Source of the DNA: Pseudomonadota bacterium | GTDB lineage: Bacteria > Pseudomonadota > Alphaproteobacteria > Paracaedibacterales > CAITNM01 | Assembly: GCA_026400695.1 (NCBI GenBank) | Contig: JAPLON010000104.1 | Location: 1 to 30,893 of the forward strand | Direction: 5' to 3' | Length of the DNA: 30,893 nucleotides | Shown here: in pieces, positions 15,579 through 23,478 of the stretch | Layout of the letters: each line of letters begins with the position of its first letter | How positions within the stretch are numbered: the stretch's first letter is position 1 | Notes under the pieces: generated by a model | Databases searched by the model: none | Told to the model about the DNA's origin: nothing | The model's input: the letters and a program-made list of their open reading frames with translations, nothing else | Made by a program: the position numbers and the translations under genes

Positions 15579-16421
15579 ATGCCAAAAACAGATAGCTGTA
15601 TATCTTTTTATTTACAAAATGCCGCAATACGTGGGCAATTTTGCAGGATTAGCAAATCAATAACTAGTGCTTTAGTTAATCACTCATACCCCAATAGCAT
15701 TAATAGACTTTTAGCAGAAATGACTGCTGTTTCTCACTGTTTAGCTATGAACGCAAAATCTGAGTATCAAGCAGTAATGCAATTAACAGGAACGGCACCT
15801 GTACGCGCAGCTCTTGTAGACTTGTATGACAATGGTCTCTTTAGATGTTGCGCCTCATTTGCAGACAAACCTAGTTCAAAAGATATAAGCTACAATACAG
15901 TGCCTGAATTTTTTGGACATAATGCTAAATTACTTTTTACTATGGACATTAAAGAACAAAGATATCAAACATTGATTGAACTACTACATTCTAAATTAGA
16001 AGATTGTTTTCAAGACTATTTTGATCAATCAGAACAGATTCCATCAGTAGTAATGATTGCCAGTAAATCATCAGATACGAAAGTAGAAGCTGCCTCTTTA
16101 ATTTTACATAAAATACCAGATCTTACAAATAGTAATGAAGCAAACGACAATTGGGAGACAGCAAAAATTTTTACACAAACTATAAAAACTGATGAGCTAA
16201 TGGATCTAAATACAGATATGGAAAAGCTTATTAACCTTGTTTACAATGAATTTAGCCCCATTGTTTCACGTGAAACAACTATTAATTTTCAATGCAAATG
16301 CTCTGAAAAAAAATTTAAAAAGACTTTGTTTCAGCTAGGCATTTCTGAAAACTCATTGGAAGTTATCTGTGAATATTGCAATAAAAAATATTGCATAGAC
16401 ATTGAGTGCAAAAATTCATAA
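15579..16421 (+). CDS. hslO: Hsp33 redox-regulated chaperonin
   Basis: Hsp33 is a cytoplasmic holdase that is switched on by oxidation of a zinc-binding C-terminal domain. The 280 residues show the substrate-binding core with MTAVSHCLAMNAKSEYQ and TGTAPVRAALVDLYDNG and a C-terminal zinc center CKC (C239, C241) and CEYC (C264, C267). The core is slightly divergent, as is normal for hslO of small-genome alphaproteobacteria. A perfect parS site lies in the codons for PIVSRETT at 16262-16277, so part of the protein sequence is shaped by a chromosome-segregation site. It is followed by rsmG after 35 nt; mnmG, the more usual neighbour, is not here. Confidence 0.85.
   Translation: MPKTDSCISFYLQNAAIRGQFCRISKSITSALVNHSYPNSINRLLAEMTAVSHCLAMNAKSEYQAVMQLTGTAPVRAALVDLYDNGLFRCCASFADKPSSKDISYNTVPEFFGHNAKLLFTMDIKEQRYQTLIELLHSKLEDCFQDYFDQSEQIPSVVMIASKSSDTKVEAASLILHKIPDLTNSNEANDNWETAKIFTQTIKTDELMDLNTDMEKLINLVYNEFSPIVSRETTINFQCKCSEKKFKKTLFQLGISENSLEVICEYCNKKYCIDIECKNS
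16262..16277. promoter_or_regulatory. parS site inside hslO
   Basis: TGTTTCACGTGAAACA is a perfect palindrome and identical to the canonical bacterial parS sequence. ParB would load here and slide along DNA as a CTP clamp to organise the origin region. It lies about 760 nt upstream of parA. Confidence 0.92.
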
Positions 16422-16445
16422 AATCGTAGGCGTAAGCTAAATATT

Positions 16446-16449
16446 AAGG
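16446..16449 (+). promoter_or_regulatory. Shine-Dalgarno-like AAGG, 7 nt before an in-frame ATA
   Basis: AAGG is the best ribosome-binding tract before rsmG. Seven nucleotides separate it from ATA at 16457-16459, the same geometry as at mvaA. The TTG at 16481 has no such tract. Confidence 0.4.
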
Positions 16450-16456
16450 CAAACCT

Positions 16457-17035
16457 ATAAAATCATTAGAAAAATATGACTTGTATATAAATGAGCTTTT
16501 AAAGTGGAGTGCATCTATTAATCTTGTTCACGAAAAATCGAAAGACGACATGATACAGAGACATATTCTGGATTCTCTACAATTAATTAATTATATAAAT
16601 AAAGATAATGATAGGATTGTAGATATTGGTAGTGGCGCAGGATTGCCAGGCATGATTTTAGCAATTGAAGGGGCATCATTTGTTAAATTAATTGAACCTA
16701 CACAAAAAAAAACAGTTTTTCTAAATCATATTAAAAATCTTTACTCACTTAATGTAATTATTCTAAATAACACATGGGAAAAAATTAACGAGTGTGATTC
16801 AAACGTTGTTGTCAGTAGAGCATTCAGTTCTTTAAGCAATCTTTTAGAGGCAATGCTTTATGTTTCACGTGAAACAAATTCACCTAAGGGAATTTTTCTA
16901 AAGGGTGAAAAATTAGAAATTGAAATTCTTGAAGCGAAAAAAAACTGGAATTTTAGTTATGAGATTCACCAAAGCATTACACACGAAAAAGGGAAAGTCA
17001 TAAAAGTATGGGACGTAGAAAAAAGTGACAGCTAA
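16457..17035 (+). CDS. rsmG: 16S rRNA (guanine-527 N7) methyltransferase
   Basis: RsmG (GidB) methylates G527 of 16S rRNA using S-adenosylmethionine. Recognition: LLKWSASINLVHEK, QRHILDSLQLINYI, VDIGSGAGLPGMILAI (SAM-binding loop), KLIEPTQKKTVFLNHI, VVSRAFSSLSNLLEAM and FLKGE. The open frame runs upstream of the first conventional codon (TTG 16481), and KSLEKYDLYINELLKW fits the usual N-terminal helix of RsmG, so I place the start at ATA 16457, behind AAGG; only a TAA at 16445 stops the frame further up. A TTG start would still leave the catalytic domain whole. The second parS site is in the codons for VSRET. It overlaps parA by 11 nt. Confidence 0.9.
   Translation: MKSLEKYDLYINELLKWSASINLVHEKSKDDMIQRHILDSLQLINYINKDNDRIVDIGSGAGLPGMILAIEGASFVKLIEPTQKKTVFLNHIKNLYSLNVIILNNTWEKINECDSNVVVSRAFSSLSNLLEAMLYVSRETNSPKGIFLKGEKLEIEILEAKKNWNFSYEIHQSITHEKGKVIKVWDVEKSDS
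16861..16876. promoter_or_regulatory. parS site inside rsmG
   Basis: A second perfect TGTTTCACGTGAAACA, about 584 nt from the hslO copy and 149 nt before parA. As in hslO it is read as VSRET in the protein. Confidence 0.92.
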
Positions 17036-17786
17036 AATTATAATGTTTGGCAATCAAAAAGGCGGGGTAGGAAAAACAACATCTGCCGTAAATATCGCAA
17101 CTATAGCTGCTGCTTCAGGATATAAAACATTACTTATAGATCTTGATCCACAAGGAAACAGCAGTTCAGGCGTAGCTGGAAACAAAAAACAAAATGGTAC
17201 ATATCATTGGTTAATGACAAATTCACAAAACCCCATTCAAACAACATACATTCCCAATCTAAACCTAATTAGTGCTTCCATGGACCTAGCTGCAGCAGAA
17301 ATAGAACTTTTGCATGTACCACAGAGGGAATACATTTTAAAACAAAGAATCAGCTCCATCCAACATCAATACGATTACATAATGATCGACTGCCCTCCAT
17401 CTCTTGGTCTACTAACAGTCAATGCACTTAGCAGCAGCGACTACATTCTAATACCAATGCAATGTGAATACTATGCACTAGAAGGTATTAGCCACATTAT
17501 CCAAACTATTCAAAGAGTACAAAGTGGCTTAAATCCTAAACTTAAAATGCTTGGAATCCTTTTAACAATGTACGATAAGCGTAGCTCTTTGAATCAACAA
17601 GTTGCTAATGATCTAAGGTTTCACTTTCAGGACACTGTCTTTAAAGCAGTAATTCCAAGAAATATTAAAATTGCAGAAGCTCCGTCTCACGGCAAGCCAA
17701 TCATTCTATATGATGTTAAAAGCACTGGATCCATATCATACATGGATGCCACCAAGGAACTTCTTCAACGTATTAATCACACATAG
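17025..17786 (+). CDS. parA: Chromosome-partitioning ATPase ParA (Soj)
   Basis: ParA is the Walker-type ATPase that moves ParB-parS complexes of the replication origin. The 253-residue protein has the deviant Walker A KGGVGKTTS (residues 12-20, with the signature lysine 12), the A' region LLIDLDPQGNSSSGVAG, and Walker B YDYIMIDCPPSLGLLTVNAL. There is no N-terminal HTH, so it is the chromosomal short type, not a plasmid ParA. It starts at GTG 17025, overlapping the end of rsmG, which indicates translational coupling. The parB gene follows after 8 nt. Confidence 0.95.
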   Translation: MTAKIIMFGNQKGGVGKTTSAVNIATIAAASGYKTLLIDLDPQGNSSSGVAGNKKQNGTYHWLMTNSQNPIQTTYIPNLNLISASMDLAAAEIELLHVPQREYILKQRISSIQHQYDYIMIDCPPSLGLLTVNALSSSDYILIPMQCEYYALEGISHIIQTIQRVQSGLNPKLKMLGILLTMYDKRSSLNQQVANDLRFHFQDTVFKAVIPRNIKIAEAPSHGKPIILYDVKSTGSISYMDATKELLQRINHT

Positions 17787-17794
17787 GTAAACAA

Positions 17795-18697
17795 ATGAGC
17801 AACTTAAATCTACCCTCACTTGGTAAAGGCTTGGCTGCACTACTAGGAGATGTACATACTCCACAAGCACAACAAATACCACAAAGTCTTGAAATTTCAT
17901 TAATCCAACCTGGAGCCAATCAACCTCGTCAAGAATTCAATGAAGAGAGTTTAGCTGATCTAGTACTATCAATTCAAAGAAAAGGCATACTTCAGCCCCT
18001 CTTAGTAAGGCAAACTCAACCAGGAAAATTTGAAATAATTGCTGGAGAGCGTCGCTGGAGAGCAGCAAAAGTAGCAAAATTAGAAAGAGTTCCTGTAGTA
18101 ATTATTGCTTGTAATGATCAGGAAGCTCTGGAAATTGGATTGATTGAAAATTTACAGAGGCACGATTTAAATCCATTAGAAGAGGCCGAGGCAATCAAAC
18201 GTCTCCAGGAAGAATTTAAACTTACACAGGAACAAATCGCTAGCAGCATAGGAAAAAGCCGTAGCTACGTTGCAAATATTTTACGCCTTAACACACTAAA
18301 TCCAGATATTAAAAAATTAATCAGAGAAAATAAACTTAGCGCAGGCCATGCGCGCGCTCTGATTACGGCACCAAACCCGAGTGTTTTAGCAGAACAGATT
18401 ATCCAAGAAAATCTATCTGTGCGTGACACCGAAAAATTAGTAAAAAACCACAATCAAAAAGACAAATTAAACAATAACTACTCTAGTTCTCCAATAAGCG
18501 CCACATCAGGAAAACAGTTCGTTGGTCCTATGGATACCGATATCCAAATACTTAGTGATCAACTTGCAGAAAGCTTAAATATGAAAGTTCATTTGGTAGT
18601 TAAAGGACAAGGGGGATCACTAACGATTAACTTTCAAAATCTTGATCAGCTTGACATTTTATTATCTAGACTACAAGGTCACCCAAATAACCAATAA
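17795..18697 (+). CDS. parB: Chromosome-partitioning protein ParB (Spo0J)
   Basis: ParB binds parS, hydrolyses CTP and spreads along the origin region; ParA is its partner. The 300 residues show an N-terminal ParA-contact peptide (LPSLGKGLAALLGD), the CTP-binding domain with QPRQEFNEESLADLVLSI, the GERRWRAAKVA motif and ENLQRHDLNPLEEAEA, an HTH with TQEQIASSIGKSRSYVANIL, a linker of variable composition (NNYSSSPISATSGK), and a C-terminal dimerisation domain (DTDIQILSDQLAESLNMKVHL). Two matching parS sites lie just upstream in hslO and rsmG. The order rsmG-parA-parB is the usual alphaproteobacterial origin-proximal arrangement. Confidence 0.95.
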   Translation: MSNLNLPSLGKGLAALLGDVHTPQAQQIPQSLEISLIQPGANQPRQEFNEESLADLVLSIQRKGILQPLLVRQTQPGKFEIIAGERRWRAAKVAKLERVPVVIIACNDQEALEIGLIENLQRHDLNPLEEAEAIKRLQEEFKLTQEQIASSIGKSRSYVANILRLNTLNPDIKKLIRENKLSAGHARALITAPNPSVLAEQIIQENLSVRDTEKLVKNHNQKDKLNNNYSSSPISATSGKQFVGPMDTDIQILSDQLAESLNMKVHLVVKGQGGSLTINFQNLDQLDILLSRLQGHPNNQ

Positions 18698-18769
18698 ATA
18701 TGGGAGATTTTATCGCCTTACACTACCTAACCACTAGAATTTAAAATATTTCACAAGGTGCCAAAACTA

Positions 18770-20791
18770 ATGACAGCTATTTTTCCTTTGCTATATGGCA
18801 AATCAAATAATTCTAGCAAAGCATTTGCCCTAGAGTCTCCCTTTAAACCTTCTGGTGATCAACCGCAAGCTATTGAAGAAATTGTAGGTAGCTTTGAAAA
18901 AGGCGATAGAGATCAAGTTTTACTTGGAGTAACGGGTTCGGGAAAAACGTTTACGATGGCTAACGTCATCCAAAAATTGCAACGGCCTTCATTGATTATG
19001 GCTCCCAATAAAATCCTTGCAGCACAACTATATTCAGAAATGAAAGAATTTTTCCCAAACAATCGCGTTGAATATTTTGTCTCTTATTATGACTATTACC
19101 AGCCAGAAGCTTACGTAGCGCGCAGTGACACATTTATCGAAAAAACTGCTTCCATAAACGAACAAATTGACCGTATGCGCCATTCAGCCACACGAGCTAT
19201 GCTTGAACGCCACGACGTTATAGTTGTTGCTAGCGTCTCATGCATATATGGCATTGGAGGAGTTAATACCTACAGTGAAATGACAATAGGCCTAAAGGTT
19301 GGCCAATCTATTGATAAGCAGCAATTAATGAAAAAACTTATCGAAATACAGTATAAACGTAATGATATAGATTTTAGCAGGGGAAGCTTTCGCAGCCGAG
19401 GTGATGTGCTAGACATATTTCCAAGCCATTTTGAAAATAGATCATGGCGCCTAAGCTTTTTTGGTGATGAAATTGAATCAATTTCAGAAGTTGATCCACT
19501 AACAGGAGAAAAATTTACCAACCTTAGTGAGATTCTAATATTTGCTAATAGCCACTATGTAACTCCAGGACCAACTGTACAGCAAGCAATCAAAGAAATT
19601 CAGGCAGAATTAGTTGTAAGGGTGGCTGAATTTGAATCTATGGGTAAGCTGCTAGAAGCTCAAAGAATTTCACAAAGAACTAAATTTGATCTTGAAATGC
19701 TAAAAGCCACAGGCATGTGCGCTGGCATTGAAAATTATTCTAGGTACCTTACAGGTCGTGCTCCAGGAAATGCGCCACCAACTTTATTTGAGTACCTCCC
19801 TAAAGATGCAATGTTATTTGTTGACGAAAGTCACGTTTCCGTACCACAAGTTGGTGGTATGTTTAAAGGTGACAGAGCGCGTAAAGAAGTATTAGCAGAA
19901 CACGGATTTAGGTTACCATCTTGCAAAGATAATCGACCACTAATGTTTGAAGAGTGGAACGACATGCGCCCTCAAACTTTATTTATTTCTGCAACTCCAG
20001 GACCATGGGAATTAAAACAAACCCAAGGAGTATTTACAGAACAATTAATTCGTCCAACTTGGCTTGTTGATCCCATATGTACAATTAGGCCATGTGATCA
20101 TCAAGTTGACGATCTTATGGAAGAATGCCGTAAAACTATTGCTAAAGGATACAGGGTTCTAGTAACAACCCTAACTAAAAAGATGGCAGAAGCACTAACA
20201 CAATATTTATGCGAAGCTAACATGAGGGTCAGATATCTGCATTCTGATATTGAAACTCTGGAACGTATTGAAATAATTAGAGGATTACGATCAGGAGATT
20301 TTGATATTTTAGTTGGAATAAACTTACTGCGTGAAGGGTTAGATATTCCTGAATGCGGCTTAGTCGCAATTTTAGATGCTGACAAAGAAGGCTTTCTACG
20401 TTCAAAAACATCACTAATTCAAACGATCGGCAGAGCTGCACGCAACATTGATGGGCATGTTGTGCTTTACGCAGACAAAATGACAGGCTCATTAGATGCA
20501 GCTTTGCAAGAAACAGAACGCCGGCGCAACAAACAAATTGCTTTCAATAATCAACACAACATTACACCTGAAACAGTAAAAAAAATAATTTCTTCATCGC
20601 TTGAATTAAAATCAAACAAAAAAGAAACTAATAGTAAGTTTAGCAAAATGTCACCTCAGGAAATTGAAAAGAAAAAACAACAACTCTTAAAAGAAATGAA
20701 AAATTTTGCTGCAAATCTTGAGTTTGAAAAAGCTGCTGCGGTGCGCAATGAGCTACGTTCTTTAGAGGCTTTAGAACTCAAATATTTATAA
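18770..20791 (+). CDS. uvrB: Excinuclease ABC subunit B
   Basis: UvrB is the damage-verifying helicase of nucleotide excision repair, working with UvrA and UvrC. Visible parts: FKPSGDQPQAIEEIVGSF, Walker A VTGSGKTFTMAN, the beta-hairpin region YFVSYYDYYQPEAYVARSD, DILVGINLLREGLDIPE, QTIGRAARNIDGHVVLY and the C-terminal UVR motif (residues PQEIEKKKQQLLKEMKNFA onward to FEKAAAVRNELR) that binds UvrC. I prefer ATG 18770 because AAGG at 18755-18758 is well spaced for it, while the GTG at 18758 overlaps that tract. Length about 673 is normal. It is separated from parB by about 70 nt and from phaC by 150 nt. Confidence 0.96.
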   Translation: MTAIFPLLYGKSNNSSKAFALESPFKPSGDQPQAIEEIVGSFEKGDRDQVLLGVTGSGKTFTMANVIQKLQRPSLIMAPNKILAAQLYSEMKEFFPNNRVEYFVSYYDYYQPEAYVARSDTFIEKTASINEQIDRMRHSATRAMLERHDVIVVASVSCIYGIGGVNTYSEMTIGLKVGQSIDKQQLMKKLIEIQYKRNDIDFSRGSFRSRGDVLDIFPSHFENRSWRLSFFGDEIESISEVDPLTGEKFTNLSEILIFANSHYVTPGPTVQQAIKEIQAELVVRVAEFESMGKLLEAQRISQRTKFDLEMLKATGMCAGIENYSRYLTGRAPGNAPPTLFEYLPKDAMLFVDESHVSVPQVGGMFKGDRARKEVLAEHGFRLPSCKDNRPLMFEEWNDMRPQTLFISATPGPWELKQTQGVFTEQLIRPTWLVDPICTIRPCDHQVDDLMEECRKTIAKGYRVLVTTLTKKMAEALTQYLCEANMRVRYLHSDIETLERIEIIRGLRSGDFDILVGINLLREGLDIPECGLVAILDADKEGFLRSKTSLIQTIGRAARNIDGHVVLYADKMTGSLDAALQETERRRNKQIAFNNQHNITPETVKKIISSSLELKSNKKETNSKFSKMSPQEIEKKKQQLLKEMKNFAANLEFEKAAAVRNELRSLEALELKYL

Positions 20792-20944
20792 TATTTTCTA
20801 CTATTAGTTAATATTTTTTAAATTCATTATCTCTGTATAACAAAAATTAACCTTTTGTTAATACTTAACTCTTTAGCATTAGCTATAGTGATAAGCTAAC
20901 CTTTGCGTGTTAGCATTATCTAAGCAAGCTTTGTTGGAGGTAAA

Positions 20945-22840
20945 ATGCAAACAAGTAATAATTTTGAACTTAATGAAAATATTGAGTCTAACCAAACAAA
21001 GCACTCATCAAAAAAAAAGAAAGAATCAAAAAAAAATCCTAATACTGCCGAAAGCTCATACACATTTTTTGCAGAATTACATCCAGACATACAAAAAGGT
21101 ATGGATAGCTTAGGAGAGTTTTACGCAGGACTCGCTGAAAAAATAAAGCAACCAGCACAGTTAGAACTATTTAGCCCAGAAATAATTGGTAAAACGTTAG
21201 CTGAAACTCATAAAGTCTTAGTCGATACCTTTGTCGTTAAAGCCGATGAATGGGATAGCAAGCAACGCAATTATTTAGGTGACCTAGAAATATTATTACA
21301 AAAAACCTTAGACCGCCTACAAGGGATTGAAACCGACCCTGTAATTACACCCAATAGCAATGATCGACGTTTCAAAGCCCCAGAATGGCAAGACTTTCCA
21401 ATATTTGATTATTTGAAACAATCTTATTTATTGCACAGTAAATACGTTAATGAATTAATGGAATCCCTAGAAGGCATTAATGTTAAAACAAAAGAAAAAG
21501 CCCAATTTTATATACGTAGTTTGCTTGATGCAGCATCTCCATCCAATTTTCCATTTACCAATCCTGAAGTGCTTCGAGAAACACTCCGCACGCAAGGACA
21601 AAATTTAATGCGTGGCTCTCAAAAACTATTAGATGATAACTTAAAAGCAAATTTTTTAAGTTTACCAATGTTTACTAACTTAAAGGATTTCAAAGTTGGT
21701 GAAAATTTAGCAATTACGCCAGGAAAAGTAGTTTACGAAACACCATTATTTCAATTGATTTATTTCAAACCTACAACTACTGAAGTTTATGAACGTCCAT
21801 TGCTAATCATTCCACCATGGATAAATAAATATTACATTTTTGATTTACAGCAAGAAAATTCATTTGTGCGCTGGATGCTTGATCAAGGATTAAGCGTGTT
21901 TGTAGTATCATGGATAAATCCAGATGAATCATATTCTGATTATGGTATCAGCGATTATGTATTAGATGGAGTTTTAGATGCGGTTTTAAACGTCCTTAAA
22001 ATTTCAGGACAAGAAAAGCTTAATCTCCTGGCTTATTGTGCTGGTGGAGTTGTTGCTACAATTTTATCTGGATACTTAGCAAAGCGCATAGAAAAAAATC
22101 CAATAGCTAGCATTAGCCTTTTAGCAACACCTATTGATTTTGACAAAATGGGCGACCTAAAAGTATTTATTTGCAAAGATCAGATTAATCACTTAGAAAA
22201 GCGTGTCAATAAAATTGGTTATCTACCTGGAAATGAAATGGTCAGAGTCTTTAGTATGCTACGTGCCAATGATCTAATTTGGACAAATTATGTTAATACT
22301 TACCTACTCAATAAAGAAACCTTCCCTTTGGATTTTCTCTATTGGAATTGTGATACAACCAATGTTCCAGCAAAATTACATATTGAATATTTGCGTAACG
22401 TATTTCTTGAAAATCGTCTTTTAAAACCTAACAAATTAAAAATCAATGGTCAGGGTATTGATTTAAAAGAAATAAATATTCCAATTTTTGCATTTGCCAC
22501 CAAGTCAGATCACATCGTTCCTTGGCAATCAACCTATGCAATTAAGAAAATTTGCCCTAAAAATACCACCTTTGTGCTAGGTGCATCAGGTCATGTATCT
22601 GGAATTATTAATCCTGTACACCGTAATAAATACTGCTACTGGACATCAAATAGCCCATCTAAAAATTCTTCTTCGTGGTTAGAAAAAGCGAAAGAAACTC
22701 CAGGATCATGGTGGCCAATGTGGCACACTTGGGTCGCTAAATTCTCAGGTAAAAAAACCACAACTAACATGTGGCAAAACACACCAAATATTGAAGAAGC
22801 TCCAGGAAAATATGCAGTTTCTTCTTCACCAAACACATAA
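20945..22840 (+). CDS. phaC: Poly(3-hydroxyalkanoate) synthase, class I
   Basis: PhaC polymerises 3-hydroxyacyl-CoA into storage granules in the cytoplasm. The start follows a strong GGAGG. After a charged, lysine-rich leader (residues about 15-35) comes the PhaC N-terminal domain (FDYLKQSYLLHSKYVNELM) and the alpha/beta hydrolase part: PLLIIPPWINKYYIFDLQ, FVVSWINPDESYSDYG, and the nucleophile box LLAYCAGGVVAT with C365, then D522 (TKSDHIVPW) and H550 (GASGHVSGIINP). The spacing (157 and 28) is near that of C. necator (161 and 28). In the box the first Gly of GxCxG is Ala (AYCAGG), a small deviation. Length 631 suits a class I enzyme with a long N-terminus. No phaB, phaP or depolymerase is nearby; the thiolase at 27765 could serve as PhaA. 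Confidence 0.95.
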   Translation: MQTSNNFELNENIESNQTKHSSKKKKESKKNPNTAESSYTFFAELHPDIQKGMDSLGEFYAGLAEKIKQPAQLELFSPEIIGKTLAETHKVLVDTFVVKADEWDSKQRNYLGDLEILLQKTLDRLQGIETDPVITPNSNDRRFKAPEWQDFPIFDYLKQSYLLHSKYVNELMESLEGINVKTKEKAQFYIRSLLDAASPSNFPFTNPEVLRETLRTQGQNLMRGSQKLLDDNLKANFLSLPMFTNLKDFKVGENLAITPGKVVYETPLFQLIYFKPTTTEVYERPLLIIPPWINKYYIFDLQQENSFVRWMLDQGLSVFVVSWINPDESYSDYGISDYVLDGVLDAVLNVLKISGQEKLNLLAYCAGGVVATILSGYLAKRIEKNPIASISLLATPIDFDKMGDLKVFICKDQINHLEKRVNKIGYLPGNEMVRVFSMLRANDLIWTNYVNTYLLNKETFPLDFLYWNCDTTNVPAKLHIEYLRNVFLENRLLKPNKLKINGQGIDLKEINIPIFAFATKSDHIVPWQSTYAIKKICPKNTTFVLGASGHVSGIINPVHRNKYCYWTSNSPSKNSSSWLEKAKETPGSWWPMWHTWVAKFSGKKTTTNMWQNTPNIEEAPGKYAVSSSPNT

Positions 22841-22865
22841 TTTTTTAAAAATAGCTTTTTTGGCT

Positions 22866-22894
22866 TTGCTTAACCTTGTATTTTTTGCTAGAAA
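22866..22894 (+). promoter_or_regulatory. Sigma-70-like promoter of tRNA-Leu
   Basis: TTGCTT (22866-22871) and TAGAAA (22889-22894) are separated by exactly 17 nt, and the tRNA begins 10 nt after the -10 box. The hexamers are imperfect but the geometry is right for a separately transcribed tRNA. Confidence 0.4.
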
Positions 22895-22904
22895 TAAACC
22901 TGGA

Positions 22905-22989
22905 GCCTGCATGGTGGAACGGTAGACACAGCAGATTTAAAATCTGCCGCCCAAAAGGCGTGCCAGTTCGAGTCTGGCTGCGGGCACCA
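22905..22989 (+). tRNA. tRNA-Leu(UAA)
   Basis: The acceptor GCCTGCA (22905-22911) pairs with TGCGGGC (22979-22985) with one G-T pair, and ACCA is encoded at the end. The anticodon arm GCAGA-TTTAAAA-TCTGC gives anticodon TAA. A long variable arm follows (CCGCC / GGCG), as expected for a class II tRNA, and the T arm is GCCAG-TTCGAGT-CTGGC. Length is 85 nt. Confidence 0.96.
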
Positions 22990-23271
22990 AATCCAATACT
23001 TTATCTCAAATAAATTAAAACCAAAAGTTTGTTTTGGCTCTAGGCTTATAAAGCCTTGTCTTAAAAGTAGCCATGAAAATCTAAATCTTATTTAGGATAC
23101 CCTAAAAGATGGGCAAAAAAAGTCAAATGACTTTGTAATCAAATTCCATAGTTAAATATATATATTTTTCACGTATTTCTATTGGTTCATTTTCTGATAG
23201 CTTTACTCTGGTAACTTCATACTTAGATAGTCGGCAATGATAATCGTACGACAAGGAAAATGGAGGTACCA
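22990..23271. other. Spacer after tRNA-Leu
   Basis: No gene supported. Two small hairpins are seen: AGGCTT / AAGCCT around 23042-23056 and AAAGTC (23119-23124) with GACTTT (23129-23134). An antisense open frame at 23123-23350 overlaps the DUF1328 gene and is rejected. The end of the spacer carries the GGAGG of the next gene (23262-23266). Confidence 0.4.
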
Positions 23272-23427
23272 ATGGTGTTTTATATATTAGTGTTCTTCTC
23301 TTTAGCTGTAATTTCTGCACTCCTAGGCTTTGGCAAGCTTGCTGGTACATTTTCGCAAATTGCTAAGATATTATCAGTGATTTTTTTAATATTATTCATT
23401 ATCAGTTTTATACGCCACATGACTTAG
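23272..23427 (+). CDS. DUF1328 small membrane protein
   Basis: This 51-residue protein is short enough to be overlooked. ATG 23272 follows GGAGG with 5 nt spacing. The sequence MVFYILVFFSLAVISALLGF, then GKLAGTFSQIAKILSVIFL, ILFIISFIRHMT matches the DUF1328 (YtjA) family: two membrane helices joined by a GFG-x-AG-x-x-x-x-IAK loop. The function of the family is unknown; it is often seen in stress-related settings. It precedes the ABC exporter by about 50 nt and could be in the same transcript. Confidence 0.8.
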   Translation: MVFYILVFFSLAVISALLGFGKLAGTFSQIAKILSVIFLILFIISFIRHMT

Positions 23428-23478
23428 ACCATCTAAGGAAGAAGTGCATGGCTTAGAGCCCCCCTCAAGAGAAAATAT

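Noticed and set aside
20895..20914. Small hairpin GCTAAC/GTTAGC ahead of phaC as a riboswitch
   Set aside because: Only 6 bp with an 8-nt loop; nothing specific to a known riboswitch.
23123..23350. Minus-strand 75-residue open frame
   Set aside because: Antisense to the DUF1328 gene, which has a Shine-Dalgarno and a family match.
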